A stretch of 64,000 bases of DNA, taken from assembly GCA_958439195.1 (NCBI GenBank), contig OY288160.1, positions 248,001 through 312,000 of the forward strand, given 5' to 3'. A program made the translations under genes and the position numbers. Positions 53,887 to 62,086 of the stretch are shown piece after piece. Origin of the DNA: an uncultured Paracoccaceae bacterium. Lineage in GTDB: Bacteria > Pseudomonadota > Alphaproteobacteria > Rhodobacterales > Rhodobacteraceae. Within the stretch, counting starts at the first letter, position 1; each line of letters starts with the position of its first letter. The notes beneath the pieces were generated by a model. The model worked only from the letters and a program-made list of their open reading frames with translations, searched no databases and was not told where the DNA came from.

Positions 53887-54867
53887 TCAGGCAATTTCCA
53901 GCGTGATCTTCACGGCCTTGGTCGGGTCTTTGCCAAGGTCGTAGGCGGTGATCGCGTCATCCAGCGCGAAGCTGTGGGTCTGGATCGGTGACAGGTCGAT
54001 GCCGGTGCGTTCCAGGAAGCGGATGGCAGCGGGCCAGACACCGGGCGATCCGATGCAGCCGCGCACCGTGAGATCCTTGATCTGGATCTTGCCCAGTTCG
54101 ACGGGGATCTTGTGGCCAATGCTGATGCCGACCATCGACACGAAACCTTCGGGGCGGGCGTAATCGAACACATTGGCCAGCGATGAGGCGTGACCGGCCG
54201 CTTCGACCACCAGATCGGCGCCGCCTTTGGTGATGTCTTGCACCGCCTCAACGGCGTTGCCGAGGGTTGGGTCGACGGTGCCGTAAGCGCCCAGCTTCAT
54301 CGCAATGTCACGGCGCAGGGGGACGGGATCGACCACGATCACCTTTGCGCCCATGCCGATGGCTGCCGCCGCGGACACAAGGCCGATGGTCCCACCGCCC
54401 GATACGACGACGGTTTGCGAGGCATCCACACCGCCGTGCCGCAACACCGCATAGTAGCCGCAGGTGAAGGGTTCGATCAGCGCGCCCTTGGCATCATCCA
54501 CGCCATCGGGCAGCTTGTGCAGCCATTCCGGGCGGGCGGCGAAATATTCGCGGTTCGCCCCGTCCATCGAAAAGCCGAAATGGTGGATACGTTCGGGCGT
54601 GCGGATCACGCATTCGCCGACCACGCGATCGCCCCGCTGCAAGCCTTTGACATTGCGGCCAACTTCGACGACTTCGCCCACCCATTCGTGGCCGGGCGTC
54701 ACGGGATAGGAGATCGGGATGATGTAGTTGCCCGACAAGAGTTCGTAATCCGAATGGCAGATGCCCACGCGGCGCGAGCGGACCATCACCTCATTGTCGC
54801 CAATCGACGGCATCTGGATGTCGGTGACGACGGCTTTGTTCGGTTGATCGAAAATCAGGGCTTTCAT
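53887..54867 (-). CDS. Zinc-type alcohol dehydrogenase lacking the structural zinc site
   Basis: A 326-residue medium-chain dehydrogenase. Catalytic zinc ligands are in GICHSDYELLSG (C) and TPGHEW (HE), the third being E in ALIEPFTCGYYA. The lobe with four structural cysteines is absent. The cofactor loop is VSGGGTIGLVSAAAAIG with VVDP, which suggests NAD. Related to sugar-acid or polyol dehydrogenases. It lies between the transporter and a Gfo/Idh enzyme and likely oxidises a hydroxyl of the imported compound. Confidence 0.85.
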   Translation of the reverse strand: MKALIFDQPNKAVVTDIQMPSIGDNEVMVRSRRVGICHSDYELLSGNYIIPISYPVTPGHEWVGEVVEVGRNVKGLQRGDRVVGECVIRTPERIHHFGFSMDGANREYFAARPEWLHKLPDGVDDAKGALIEPFTCGYYAVLRHGGVDASQTVVVSGGGTIGLVSAAAAIGMGAKVIVVDPVPLRRDIAMKLGAYGTVDPTLGNAVEAVQDITKGGADLVVEAAGHASSLANVFDYARPEGFVSMVGISIGHKIPVELGKIQIKDLTVRGCIGSPGVWPAAIRFLERTGIDLSPIQTHSFALDDAITAYDLGKDPTKAVKITLEIA

Positions 54868-54890
54868 CTGTCTCTCCGTCAGTTTCAGGC

Positions 54891-55910
54891 CTAGGCCACG
54901 GTTTCGATACGGCCGCTTTTGGCCGAGGCGAAGACCGCCTCAAGCAGGGCGATGTTGTTGACCAGATGGTCGGCGGTGATCGGGTAATCTGCGCCACGCA
55001 CGGCGTGGGCGAAGGCTACGAGGTTGTCTTTCACCGGTTCGGCCTTGCCGATTTCGCGGGTGATGATCGGCCCGCCAGCCATCGCGGATGTCACGATCCA
55101 GCCATCGGGTGCTTCGACATGGGCCTTGTCGCGGATGTCGACCCAGCCTTTCGATCCAAAGACCGCGAAGCGTGAGATGAAGGGGTTCGCCAGAGAGGCG
55201 GAGACGTAGGAGGTGCCGCCGTTCTTGAATTTGATATAGGCGGCGACCGTGTCGCCCTGTGGCAAGTCGGATGACAACTGTTCACAGATGCACAGCACGC
55301 TTTCCGCCGCGCCAAGCAGACGCACAGACAGGTCCAGCAGGTGAATCCCCGTTGCCGTCATGCCGCCCGCCGGGGCCTGATCGGCCTTGAGCCGCCAGTT
55401 GCCGCGATCCAGTGACAGGAACTTGTCATGGCTGAAATTCGCCTCGATCTGGTGAATGCGGCCCAGCGCGCCGGCATCGGCCAAGGCCAGCATGTCGGCC
55501 ACCGGCGGTTCAAACCGCCGCTCATGCCCCATGCCCAGAACCAACCCGGCATCCCGGCACAGGGCGACGGACCGTTCCGCCTCGGCCTTTGTCAATGCCA
55601 AGGGCTTTTCGCAAAAGATATGCTTGCCCGCCGCCACCGCCGCCGCGATCTGATCGGTATGCAGGGAATGGGGCGTGGCCAGAACCACCGCCTCCACCGC
55701 CGGGTCGTTCAGCGCGTCAGCGTAATCCGCCGACAGTGCGATGCCCTTGGCTTCGCACAATTGGCGCACGCTGTCTGTGTTCGGCTCCACCGCGCGGACG
55801 ACCTGGATGTCACCGGGGGCGGATTGCAGGACGGAGAGCATCTTTTGCCCCCACCAGCCCATGCCGACCAAGGCGATCCTGACCGGGGGTTTTTGTGCAA
55901 GCAGGGCCAT
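54891..55910 (-). CDS. Gfo/Idh/MocA family oxidoreductase
   Basis: A 339-residue enzyme with NAD loop ALVGMGWWGQKML, EKP motif in IFCEKPLALTKAEAE, and the active-site histidine region GGMTATGIHLLDLSVRLLG. The start ATG at 55910 shares a base with the stop of the YciI gene (TAATG). Family members oxidise ring hydroxyls of sugars and inositols, fitting a first oxidation of a cyclic polyol in this operon; the exact substrate is unknown. Confidence 0.87.
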   Translation of the reverse strand: MALLAQKPPVRIALVGMGWWGQKMLSVLQSAPGDIQVVRAVEPNTDSVRQLCEAKGIALSADYADALNDPAVEAVVLATPHSLHTDQIAAAVAAGKHIFCEKPLALTKAEAERSVALCRDAGLVLGMGHERRFEPPVADMLALADAGALGRIHQIEANFSHDKFLSLDRGNWRLKADQAPAGGMTATGIHLLDLSVRLLGAAESVLCICEQLSSDLPQGDTVAAYIKFKNGGTSYVSASLANPFISRFAVFGSKGWVDIRDKAHVEAPDGWIVTSAMAGGPIITREIGKAEPVKDNLVAFAHAVRGADYPITADHLVNNIALLEAVFASAKSGRIETVA

Positions 55911-56194
55911 TAGCGGTTGTCCACACGTTTCGAGAAGGGGCGGATGGAAACGGTTTTCCACAGCCCCACCTTGGCGAAGGGATCGTTGCGGTTGAAATCC
56001 TCGACCGCGGCCAAGCTGTCGGCTTCCAGCACGAAACAGCTTCCGATCATGGTCTGTTCGTCATCGGCAAGCAGCGGGCCGGAGATCACGGTCTTTACAG
56101 ATGCCGCGGCCAGATAGGCCTTGTGGGCATCGTAATTGGCGAGGCGCTTTTCGACAGCGCCGTCATGGTCCAGGCAATGAACGACGTAATGCAT
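55910..56194 (-). CDS. YciI-like small protein
   Basis: A 94-residue protein: MHYVVHCLDHDGAVEKRLAN at the start, then SGPLLADDEQTMIGSCFVLEA and FNRNDPFAKVGLWKTVSIRPF. The histidine and aspartate of the YciI/YCII ferredoxin-like fold (LDHDG, NDPF) are present. Relatives serve as small dehalogenase- or isomerase-like enzymes or accessory proteins in aromatic pathways. Its role here is unknown; it is translationally coupled to the next Gfo/Idh gene. Confidence 0.82.
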   Translation of the reverse strand: MHYVVHCLDHDGAVEKRLANYDAHKAYLAAASVKTVISGPLLADDEQTMIGSCFVLEADSLAAVEDFNRNDPFAKVGLWKTVSIRPFSKRVDNR

Positions 56195-56204
56195 GGCGGA
56201 TTCC

Positions 56205-57275
56205 TTAAGCCGGGATGATGCGGCGGGCGCGCAGTTCATCGAATACGTCGGTGAAGCTGCTGCGGGTGGATTGATAGGCGTCAAAGCCCAGCGTGCGGCT
56301 GTTGGTCATGTCGGTGAAACATTCCAGCGTGCGGCCCAGATCGGCATCGCTGTGCCACCACGAGGCGAGGGTGTTGACCGGAATATCCTGCAAGCCGTGT
56401 TTCGCCACGATGTCGGACCAGATGGCCTGTGCATCGGCCATTTGCACCTCTAGCGGGGTGGGCTGGCCGGGATAGGGCGCGGCTTCGATGCCGAAATAAT
56501 CGGCGATCTGCTGCCACAGCCATGTCCAGCGGAACACATCGCCGTTCGAAGTGTTGAAGGGCATGTTCGCCGCCGCGGGCGTGGTTGCGGCCCAATGCAA
56601 TTGTTTGGCCAGAAGGCGTGCATCGGTGACGTCGGTCACGGCATTCAACTGTTCCGGCGATCCCGGATAAACGAAAGGCCGACCGGTGTGCTTGCAGATC
56701 GAGGCGTAGACCGCCAGCGTCACCGCCATGTTCATCGCGTTGCCGATGACAAAGCCGATCATCGTATGCGGGCGGTGGACAGACCATGTGAAGCCGCGCT
56801 TTTCGGCCATTTCGAACAGCACGTCTTCTTGTGCGTAATAGAAGTTCAGACCGGGCAGGCGCGGGCTGCTTTCGAGGAAGGGGGTATAGGGTTTGACCTT
56901 GGCATAATCGTCGAACGAACCGAGGTAATGCTTAAGCCCCGTGACCAGCGCCGCGTGCTTGATGGGCGCATGGGACAGACCGTCAAACAGGTTGCGGATC
57001 ATTGCGGCGTTGACGCGGACATTTTCCGCCTCGTTCGCCTGACGCGACCAGGTGCAGAAGAACACATGGGTGACATCGCCCGCGGCCCTGAGCGCCGCGG
57101 CAGTGGCCGGGGCGTCTTGCAGGTCGGCTGCGATGTGGCGGTCAGAAAAATCGAGGTCGGCCGCGCCGCGCGACAGCGTGACAACGGTCCAGCCCTGTTC
57201 CTTCAGCAGGCGGCCGGTGTAGCTGCCTGACAGGCCGGTGGCCCCGACGATGAGAGCGACGTTGTGTTCAGCCAT
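56205..57275 (-). CDS. Atypical SDR of the PRISE (progesterone 5-beta-reductase/iridoid synthase-like) family
   Basis: A 356-residue protein with NADP loop IVGATGLSGSYTGRLLKEQGW, VFFCTWSRQANEAENVRVNAAM, VTGLKHYLGSFDDY and the NFYYAQEDVLFE motif, which replaces the normal YxxxK and marks the PRISE group. Such enzymes reduce carbon-carbon double bonds next to a carbonyl with NADPH. In this operon it could reduce the double bond of maleylacetate or of a related enone (inference). It lies ten bases upstream of the YciI gene. Confidence 0.8.
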   Translation of the reverse strand: MAEHNVALIVGATGLSGSYTGRLLKEQGWTVVTLSRGAADLDFSDRHIAADLQDAPATAAALRAAGDVTHVFFCTWSRQANEAENVRVNAAMIRNLFDGLSHAPIKHAALVTGLKHYLGSFDDYAKVKPYTPFLESSPRLPGLNFYYAQEDVLFEMAEKRGFTWSVHRPHTMIGFVIGNAMNMAVTLAVYASICKHTGRPFVYPGSPEQLNAVTDVTDARLLAKQLHWAATTPAAANMPFNTSNGDVFRWTWLWQQIADYFGIEAAPYPGQPTPLEVQMADAQAIWSDIVAKHGLQDIPVNTLASWWHSDADLGRTLECFTDMTNSRTLGFDAYQSTRSSFTDVFDELRARRIIPA

Positions 57276-57307
57276 ACTTCTTGTCTTTCCGTTTGTTGGT
57301 CAAAAGG

Positions 57308-58375
57308 TCAGGTTGTGACCAGAATTTTAAGATGTTCGCCGGTGGGGTTCAGCAGCGCCTCGAACCCTTTGGCGACGACGTCTTTTGCGTCGATCCGGGC
57401 GGTGATCACCTTTTCCACCGGGAAGGTGCCCGCAGCGATCATGCGTGCGATGCGCGGCCAGATCTGGGTGGGGTAGCACCAGGTCGCCTCGACCGTGATG
57501 TCCTTGAGCGCCCAGAGCATCGCGTCGATGCTGGCGGGTTTCATGTGCAGGCCGACCTGCACCACCTTGCCCTGCCGCCGCACGGCCTGCACGCAGGCGT
57601 TGAGCGATGCTTCCAGCCCCACGCATTCCAGCGCCACGTCGACGCCGACGCCTTCTTCGGTCAGGTCGCCCACGACTTGCATCAACGTGCCGTCGCGCGG
57701 ATCGACGATATGGGCATAAGGCGCGATTTCCGCAACGATGCGGCGGCGGTTGGGGTTCGGTTCTGACACGATGATCGTTGATGCCCCCGCAGCCTTGGCC
57801 GCCAGGATCGTCAGCGCGCCAATCGGCCCCGCGCCGGAGACAAGGACGGTTGATCCCGCTGTGACACCACCACGGTCGACGCCATACAGCGCCACCGCCG
57901 CCGGTTCGATCATTGCGGCCTGATCGTCGGTGATGCCATCGGGGACAGGTTGGGCGTTGTAATCCTTGATGACGGCCTTTTCGGCCATGCCGCCCCAGGC
58001 CCAGCTTAGACCGACACAGCCCATCGACGGAGACAGGTGATAAAGTCCACGCTTGCCGTAATAGTCATTGCGGGGCGACAGCAGCGGCTGGATGGAAATC
58101 CGGTCCCCCGCTTTCACATGACTGACGGCATCCCCCACCGCCAGAACGCGGGCCGAGAATTCGTGGCCAAGGATCTGTGGGTTTGTCGCGCCAGTGTAGA
58201 TATGCGGCGCGGTGGGCGTGACGATCGGGCCGGCAATGTATTCATGCAGATCCGTGCCGCAGATGCCTGTCACGGCGGGCGCAATCAGAACATCATCGGG
58301 AGCAAGTCGCCCCGACGGCTCTGCCACGTCTTCAACACGGATGTCTTTTGCGCCGTGAAATCGGACCGCTCTCAT
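57308..58375 (-). CDS. Zinc-dependent alcohol dehydrogenase, 2,3-butanediol-dehydrogenase-like
   Basis: A 355-residue medium-chain dehydrogenase, first gene of the leftward operon. GICGTDLHEYIAGP and ILGHEFSARV hold catalytic zinc ligands with IEPAAVALYGV, and VSGAGPIGALTILAAKAAG is the NAD loop. The region SIQPLLSPRNDYYGKRGLYH, where structural cysteines are usual, has only a later CVG. The group oxidises vicinal diols and cyclic polyols. The ATG at 58375 faces the divergent promoter. Confidence 0.85.
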   Translation of the reverse strand: MRAVRFHGAKDIRVEDVAEPSGRLAPDDVLIAPAVTGICGTDLHEYIAGPIVTPTAPHIYTGATNPQILGHEFSARVLAVGDAVSHVKAGDRISIQPLLSPRNDYYGKRGLYHLSPSMGCVGLSWAWGGMAEKAVIKDYNAQPVPDGITDDQAAMIEPAAVALYGVDRGGVTAGSTVLVSGAGPIGALTILAAKAAGASTIIVSEPNPNRRRIVAEIAPYAHIVDPRDGTLMQVVGDLTEEGVGVDVALECVGLEASLNACVQAVRRQGKVVQVGLHMKPASIDAMLWALKDITVEATWCYPTQIWPRIARMIAAGTFPVEKVITARIDAKDVVAKGFEALLNPTGEHLKILVTT

Positions 58376-58450
58376 GTCTGTATCCCCCTCGCTGTCGCTG
58401 TGGCGCTTGCCCCAGCCGTCACCGCCTGTATTCGACCGCAGCCCGCGCAA

Positions 58451-58625
58451 CGTTTGCGACGGCGCCTGGCGGACTACTGAACTGACGAAGACTCACTCCC
58501 GCCTAGATGGTTAGCAAATCCTGCCAAGCGGAAACGGGCAAATTTAGCCGAAGTGGATAAATTATCCCGAACGGCACCGCTTTGGCGATTTATGGTCGTC
58601 TGCGGAGCGAGGGGTGGAATTCATC
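58451..58625. promoter_or_regulatory. Divergent promoter region with two palindromes
   Basis: This gap feeds the leftward operon and the rightward dehydrogenase-regulator pair. GGATAA-A-TTATCC at 58555-58567 is a perfect palindrome. GGCAAATTTAGCC at 58537-58549 is a second, with one mismatched pair. Both lie within 90 bases of the rightward start and are good candidates for binding by the regulator encoded at 59560. Confidence 0.55.
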
Positions 58626-59549
58626 ATGCATGCGAACGTGGCAAGTGCGGCGGGCACGGGAATCGGCGATCTGGCAATCGGCTGGATTGGAGCGGGCAAG
58701 ATGGGCGCCCCGATGATCCGCAACCTGCTGGGTGCGGGGGCGGGTGTGGCGGTTACAGAGCCGGATCAAACCGTTGTCGCCGATCTGGTGCGGGCTGGTG
58801 CCACGCCAGCGGCGGGTGTCGAGATGCACAGCAAAAGCGACGTTGTCTTTGCCACGCTACCGAATGACGCAGTCTTGCGCGAGGTCGTTTTGGGCGGCGG
58901 AGGGCGTGACGGGCTTGTCCATCACATGGCGCGCGGTTCGATCCTTGTGGAGATGAGCACGGTTTCGCCGGAATGTTCCGTCGAGATTGCCAATGCCCTT
59001 CAATCAGCCGGGATTGCCTATTTGCGTGCGCCGCTTTCGGGCAGCACGGCCCTTGCGGAGAAGGCTGCGCTGACGGTTCTGGCGTCAGGCGATACCGAGG
59101 CCTGGGGCAGGGTGTTGCCGTTGATCAAACTGTTGTCGGCGCGGCAATTCTTTTTGGGGCCGGGGGAAGAGGCCCGGTATATGAAGCTGGTGCTGAACAC
59201 GATCGTGGGCGCGACGTCGGCCATCCTGGCCGAGGCGCTGGCATTGGGTGCCAGCGGCGGGCTGAGCCGTGGCAGTATGATGGAAGTCATCTGTGAAAGC
59301 GCCGTGTCGTCGCCTCTGTTGAAATACAAGGCCGAAGCGGTGGTTTCCGCCGACTATACCCCGGCATTCACCGTACAGCAGATGATCAAGGATTTCAGCC
59401 TGATCAGCGATGCGGGCCGCGCCAATGATGTGCCGCTGATGACAACCGGATTGATCCTGGAACTTTACCGTGCGGCTGCCAATTCCGGATTGCGCGATCA
59501 GGATTTCTTCGCTTTGGTGAAATGGCAGTCGGATATCGCTGCGCCATAG
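58626..59549 (+). CDS. 3-hydroxyisobutyrate-dehydrogenase-family NAD(P)-dependent oxidoreductase
   Basis: A 307-residue beta-hydroxyacid dehydrogenase. Cofactor loop WIGAGKMGAPMIRNLLGAG, then VEMSTVSPECSVEIANAL (substrate motif), APLSGSTALAEKAALTVLASG, and the catalytic lysine region YMKLVLNTIVGATSAILAEAL. Substrate unknown; the family covers hydroxyisobutyrate, tartronate semialdehyde and glyoxylate reductases. A GAGGGG precedes the ATG at 58626; a GTG at 58614 is possible. The regulator follows after ten bases, so both share a transcript. Confidence 0.85.
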   Translation: MHANVASAAGTGIGDLAIGWIGAGKMGAPMIRNLLGAGAGVAVTEPDQTVVADLVRAGATPAAGVEMHSKSDVVFATLPNDAVLREVVLGGGGRDGLVHHMARGSILVEMSTVSPECSVEIANALQSAGIAYLRAPLSGSTALAEKAALTVLASGDTEAWGRVLPLIKLLSARQFFLGPGEEARYMKLVLNTIVGATSAILAEALALGASGGLSRGSMMEVICESAVSSPLLKYKAEAVVSADYTPAFTVQQMIKDFSLISDAGRANDVPLMTTGLILELYRAAANSGLRDQDFFALVKWQSDIAAP

Positions 59550-59559
59550 GATCATCACC

Positions 59560-61347
59560 GTGCAACAGGCAAACCCGTTCATTGCCCCCATCCCTGCACA
59601 GCCCGCTGCTGGCCCGCGGTCGGAACTGACCAGCCATGAATTGTCGCGGATCGTCGATTTTCTGCGCAAGTTGCGAGCGCCGTTCGACAGCGGGATGCCC
59701 GGGGCGGCAAAGGATGTCTTCTGGAACATCGTTCTGGAACTGGTCGATGCCCATTTGCGCCGCCGCCCGATCGACAAATCCGGTCTGGTGACGTTGGCAG
59801 GCGTGCCCTACAGCACCGGCAACCGAATGATCACCAAGATGATCGCCGACAGGCTGATCCGTCAGGTGCCGCGCGGGGGCGGGTTAAAGACCCATTTCCT
59901 AGAGCCAACCGATACGCTTTTGCACAGCTTTATGGACTATGCCACGCATGTGAAGGGGCATCTGGCCAAGACATTCGGGCTGCGCAAGGGGACGGAGGCA
60001 AACGAATACTACTTTGGTGGCAGCTACTTCGCCGCGCAGATCATTTCGCCCGTGCGTGGGGATGACATTGCGGGCAAGGTGCCGGGGGATATCCGTTTCC
60101 TGCTGAACGATGACAACTATTTTTCGTCGATGCGGAACATGTGGTCGGATTTCCGCAACGATCTGGGGCGCAAGAGCAGCTTTGAATTGCAGCGCCTGCA
60201 AGACTTGTATGTCAGCGCGCAGACCCATTTCGCAAAACCATCGGCGGAATATGATGTTATTTCAATCAATATGCCTTGGCTGGGGGAATTTGCCGAAAAG
60301 GGCCATCTGGCCCCGTTGGATGACCTGTTGCAGGATGCAGCCATCAACCCGCTGGATTTTCACCCGTCTGTCTGGGGGACCGGCAATTGGAAGGGGACGC
60401 AATACGGCATTCCGCTCTATTGCACGATCGAGATCCTGGCTGCGCGCCGTGACCTGTTTGAAGAGCGTGGCCTGACATATCCGCGAACGTTCGATGAAAC
60501 CATTGCTGCAGCCCGCGCCCTGCACCGTCCGGCGGGCGAGTTTTATGGAATTGCCTGGAACGGCCAGCGCGGCATGCCGATTGCCAATTCCTTCATGTTC
60601 TTTCTGGCGGCCTGTCAGAAAACAATCATCGACATGCCGATGCATAATCAGGAAAGCTGGACCTATGATCGGTTTGAAAAGCTAAAGTTGCAGATCGACA
60701 CCGAAGATGCAGTTGAGGTGATCGACTACATGAAACAACTGGCCGAGGTGTCGCCCCCCGATATTGAATTCATGGATTGGGAAAAGCGGATCCAATGTTT
60801 CATGTCGGGCAGGGCAGGACTGGCCTATTGCTGGACGATGCGGGCGGCGCGATTTGAACACGAGCTCAGCTCGCAGGTGGCGCGTAGGGTTGCCTATTTG
60901 CCGCCGCCATCGCGCAGGATGCGCAAGATCGCAGCGCCGATTGGCGGCTTTCTGATGACAATCCCGGCCCATGTCCAACCGGCGCGGCAGCGGCAGATCA
61001 TGAATGCGATTGCCTGGATGGTGTCACCCGAAGCGATGAAAGCACATGTAAAAAACGGCTTTCCAGTCGCCCCCCGGTTCTCCGTTTGCGCGGACCCGGA
61101 GGCGCTGGCCTCATCGCCGATTGTCAGCATGGTGGATCAATTGGCGCGCAGGAATGAGCTTGTTACCTGGGCACGACCACCCATCCCGCAATTCAACCTG
61201 ATTGAAACGATTCTAGGCACAGAAGTCCATGACGCCGTGTTTCATGGCAAACCGGCGCGCCAAGCGTTACGTGATGCCGAAAACCGCATCCACAGCGATT
61301 TGCTGGAAAAGGCCCCAATCCCATTTCGGGACGGTCAGGCGGGATGA
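59560..61347 (+). CDS. Winged-HTH protein fused to a solute-binding-protein domain, probable ligand-sensing regulator
   Basis: A 595-residue protein without signal peptide or membrane segment. Residues about 25-115 form a MarR-like winged helix (VFWNIVLELVDAHLRRRPID, then LVTLAGVPYSTGNRMITKMI, then LIRQVPRGGGLKTHFLEPT). From about residue 165 the chain is an SBP_bac_1-type solute-binding domain of the maltose-protein class: YDVISINMPWLGEFAEKG, LAPLDDLL, GTQYGIPLYCTIEILAARRD, LTYPRTFDETIAAA and a C-terminal GGFLMTIPAHVQ. E. coli SgrR joins DNA-binding and solute-binding domains in a comparable way, with another SBP family. Likely regulator of the divergent catabolic operon. Start is GTG. Confidence 0.8.
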   Translation: MQQANPFIAPIPAQPAAGPRSELTSHELSRIVDFLRKLRAPFDSGMPGAAKDVFWNIVLELVDAHLRRRPIDKSGLVTLAGVPYSTGNRMITKMIADRLIRQVPRGGGLKTHFLEPTDTLLHSFMDYATHVKGHLAKTFGLRKGTEANEYYFGGSYFAAQIISPVRGDDIAGKVPGDIRFLLNDDNYFSSMRNMWSDFRNDLGRKSSFELQRLQDLYVSAQTHFAKPSAEYDVISINMPWLGEFAEKGHLAPLDDLLQDAAINPLDFHPSVWGTGNWKGTQYGIPLYCTIEILAARRDLFEERGLTYPRTFDETIAAARALHRPAGEFYGIAWNGQRGMPIANSFMFFLAACQKTIIDMPMHNQESWTYDRFEKLKLQIDTEDAVEVIDYMKQLAEVSPPDIEFMDWEKRIQCFMSGRAGLAYCWTMRAARFEHELSSQVARRVAYLPPPSRRMRKIAAPIGGFLMTIPAHVQPARQRQIMNAIAWMVSPEAMKAHVKNGFPVAPRFSVCADPEALASSPIVSMVDQLARRNELVTWARPPIPQFNLIETILGTEVHDAVFHGKPARQALRDAENRIHSDLLEKAPIPFRDGQAG

Positions 61348-61684
61348 TTCCGACAGCGTATCAGGCAGCTCGCCCGCTAATGGACATTCGGGTGGGCCAG
61401 GAACGGGTGGATTTCTGAACTGCCCTTAAAGAGCTTTGCAAGTTGCGTCATCCACGTGTTTTGTGCCATCCGCAGAATAATTGGACGGTTTGGATTGACA
61501 GAAGGCTGATCGTCAAAAGACGTGTGTGCGACACAATGCACAAGATGCAGCGCGAATTTTAGTCAGGCTTCATCGAGTTTAAAACGCTGGGCCAACCTTT
61601 GGAATGTGAGGAGGCCGAGCTTCGATGGTCGCAGAAGTATTCTTATCCTTTTTCGAAGGCTCATCGGATTGAAGATTACCCAAT
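61348..61684. other. Intergenic region, lower GC, no gene recognised
   Basis: About 340 bases between the regulator and the convergent response regulator. A plus-strand frame around 61560-61680 reads protein-like (SGFIEFKTLGQPLECEEAEL) but has a TAG just before and runs into the antisense of the next gene. It may be decayed coding sequence. No terminator recognised. Confidence 0.4.
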
Positions 61685-62086
61685 CTATTTGCCGTTCTCT
61701 CTTGACCCAAGCGCCAGTTCCAATGTTGCGAGAAGTTCGGTGGACCGGAAGGGTTTCTGCAATGTGTGAATTTCCCCAAACAGTTCGGCGCTGTCCGTCA
61801 GATTCTTAAGTTGTGCGCTCCCTGCCGGAAAAAAACCTGAACCGCCTGTTATGAGGATAATAGGCGTTTTTGGATGTGTGCGGCGAACCTCGATCACCAT
61901 TTCGATCCCGTCCCGCTCTGGCATGAACAGATCCGTTACAACGATATCATAATCACCAAGACCGATAAGTTGAAAAGCAGTCTTGCCATCATGGACGGAT
62001 GCAACCTGAAAACCGCGATCTGAAAGCAAGTGGGATAATGTGGCTGCGACGTCCTGATCGTCTTCAATCAGAAGAATCTTCGTCAT
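61685..62086 (-). CDS. Single-domain response regulator (CheY-like)
   Basis: A 133-residue receiver domain only. Acidic pocket E8-D9-D10, phosphoacceptor D52 in VVTDLFMPERDG, T80 in ILITGGSG and K111 in LQKPFRS are all present. An insertion (FFPAGSAQLKNLTDSAEL) follows T80. No output domain, so it acts by protein contact or as a phosphate relay. The divergent multi-PAS protein about 670 bases away is a possible partner. Start ATG at 62086 has GGGGGTG upstream. The gene lies in lower-GC DNA. Confidence 0.9.
   Translation of the reverse strand: MTKILLIEDDQDVAATLSHLLSDRGFQVASVHDGKTAFQLIGLGDYDIVVTDLFMPERDGIEMVIEVRRTHPKTPIILITGGSGFFPAGSAQLKNLTDSAELFGEIHTLQKPFRSTELLATLELALGSRENGK

Noticed and set aside
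61534..61770. Plus-strand frame with protein-like text (FIEFKTLGQPLECEEAEL)
   Set aside because: Interrupted by an in-frame TAG and half of it is antisense to the response regulator; kept only as a possible relic.
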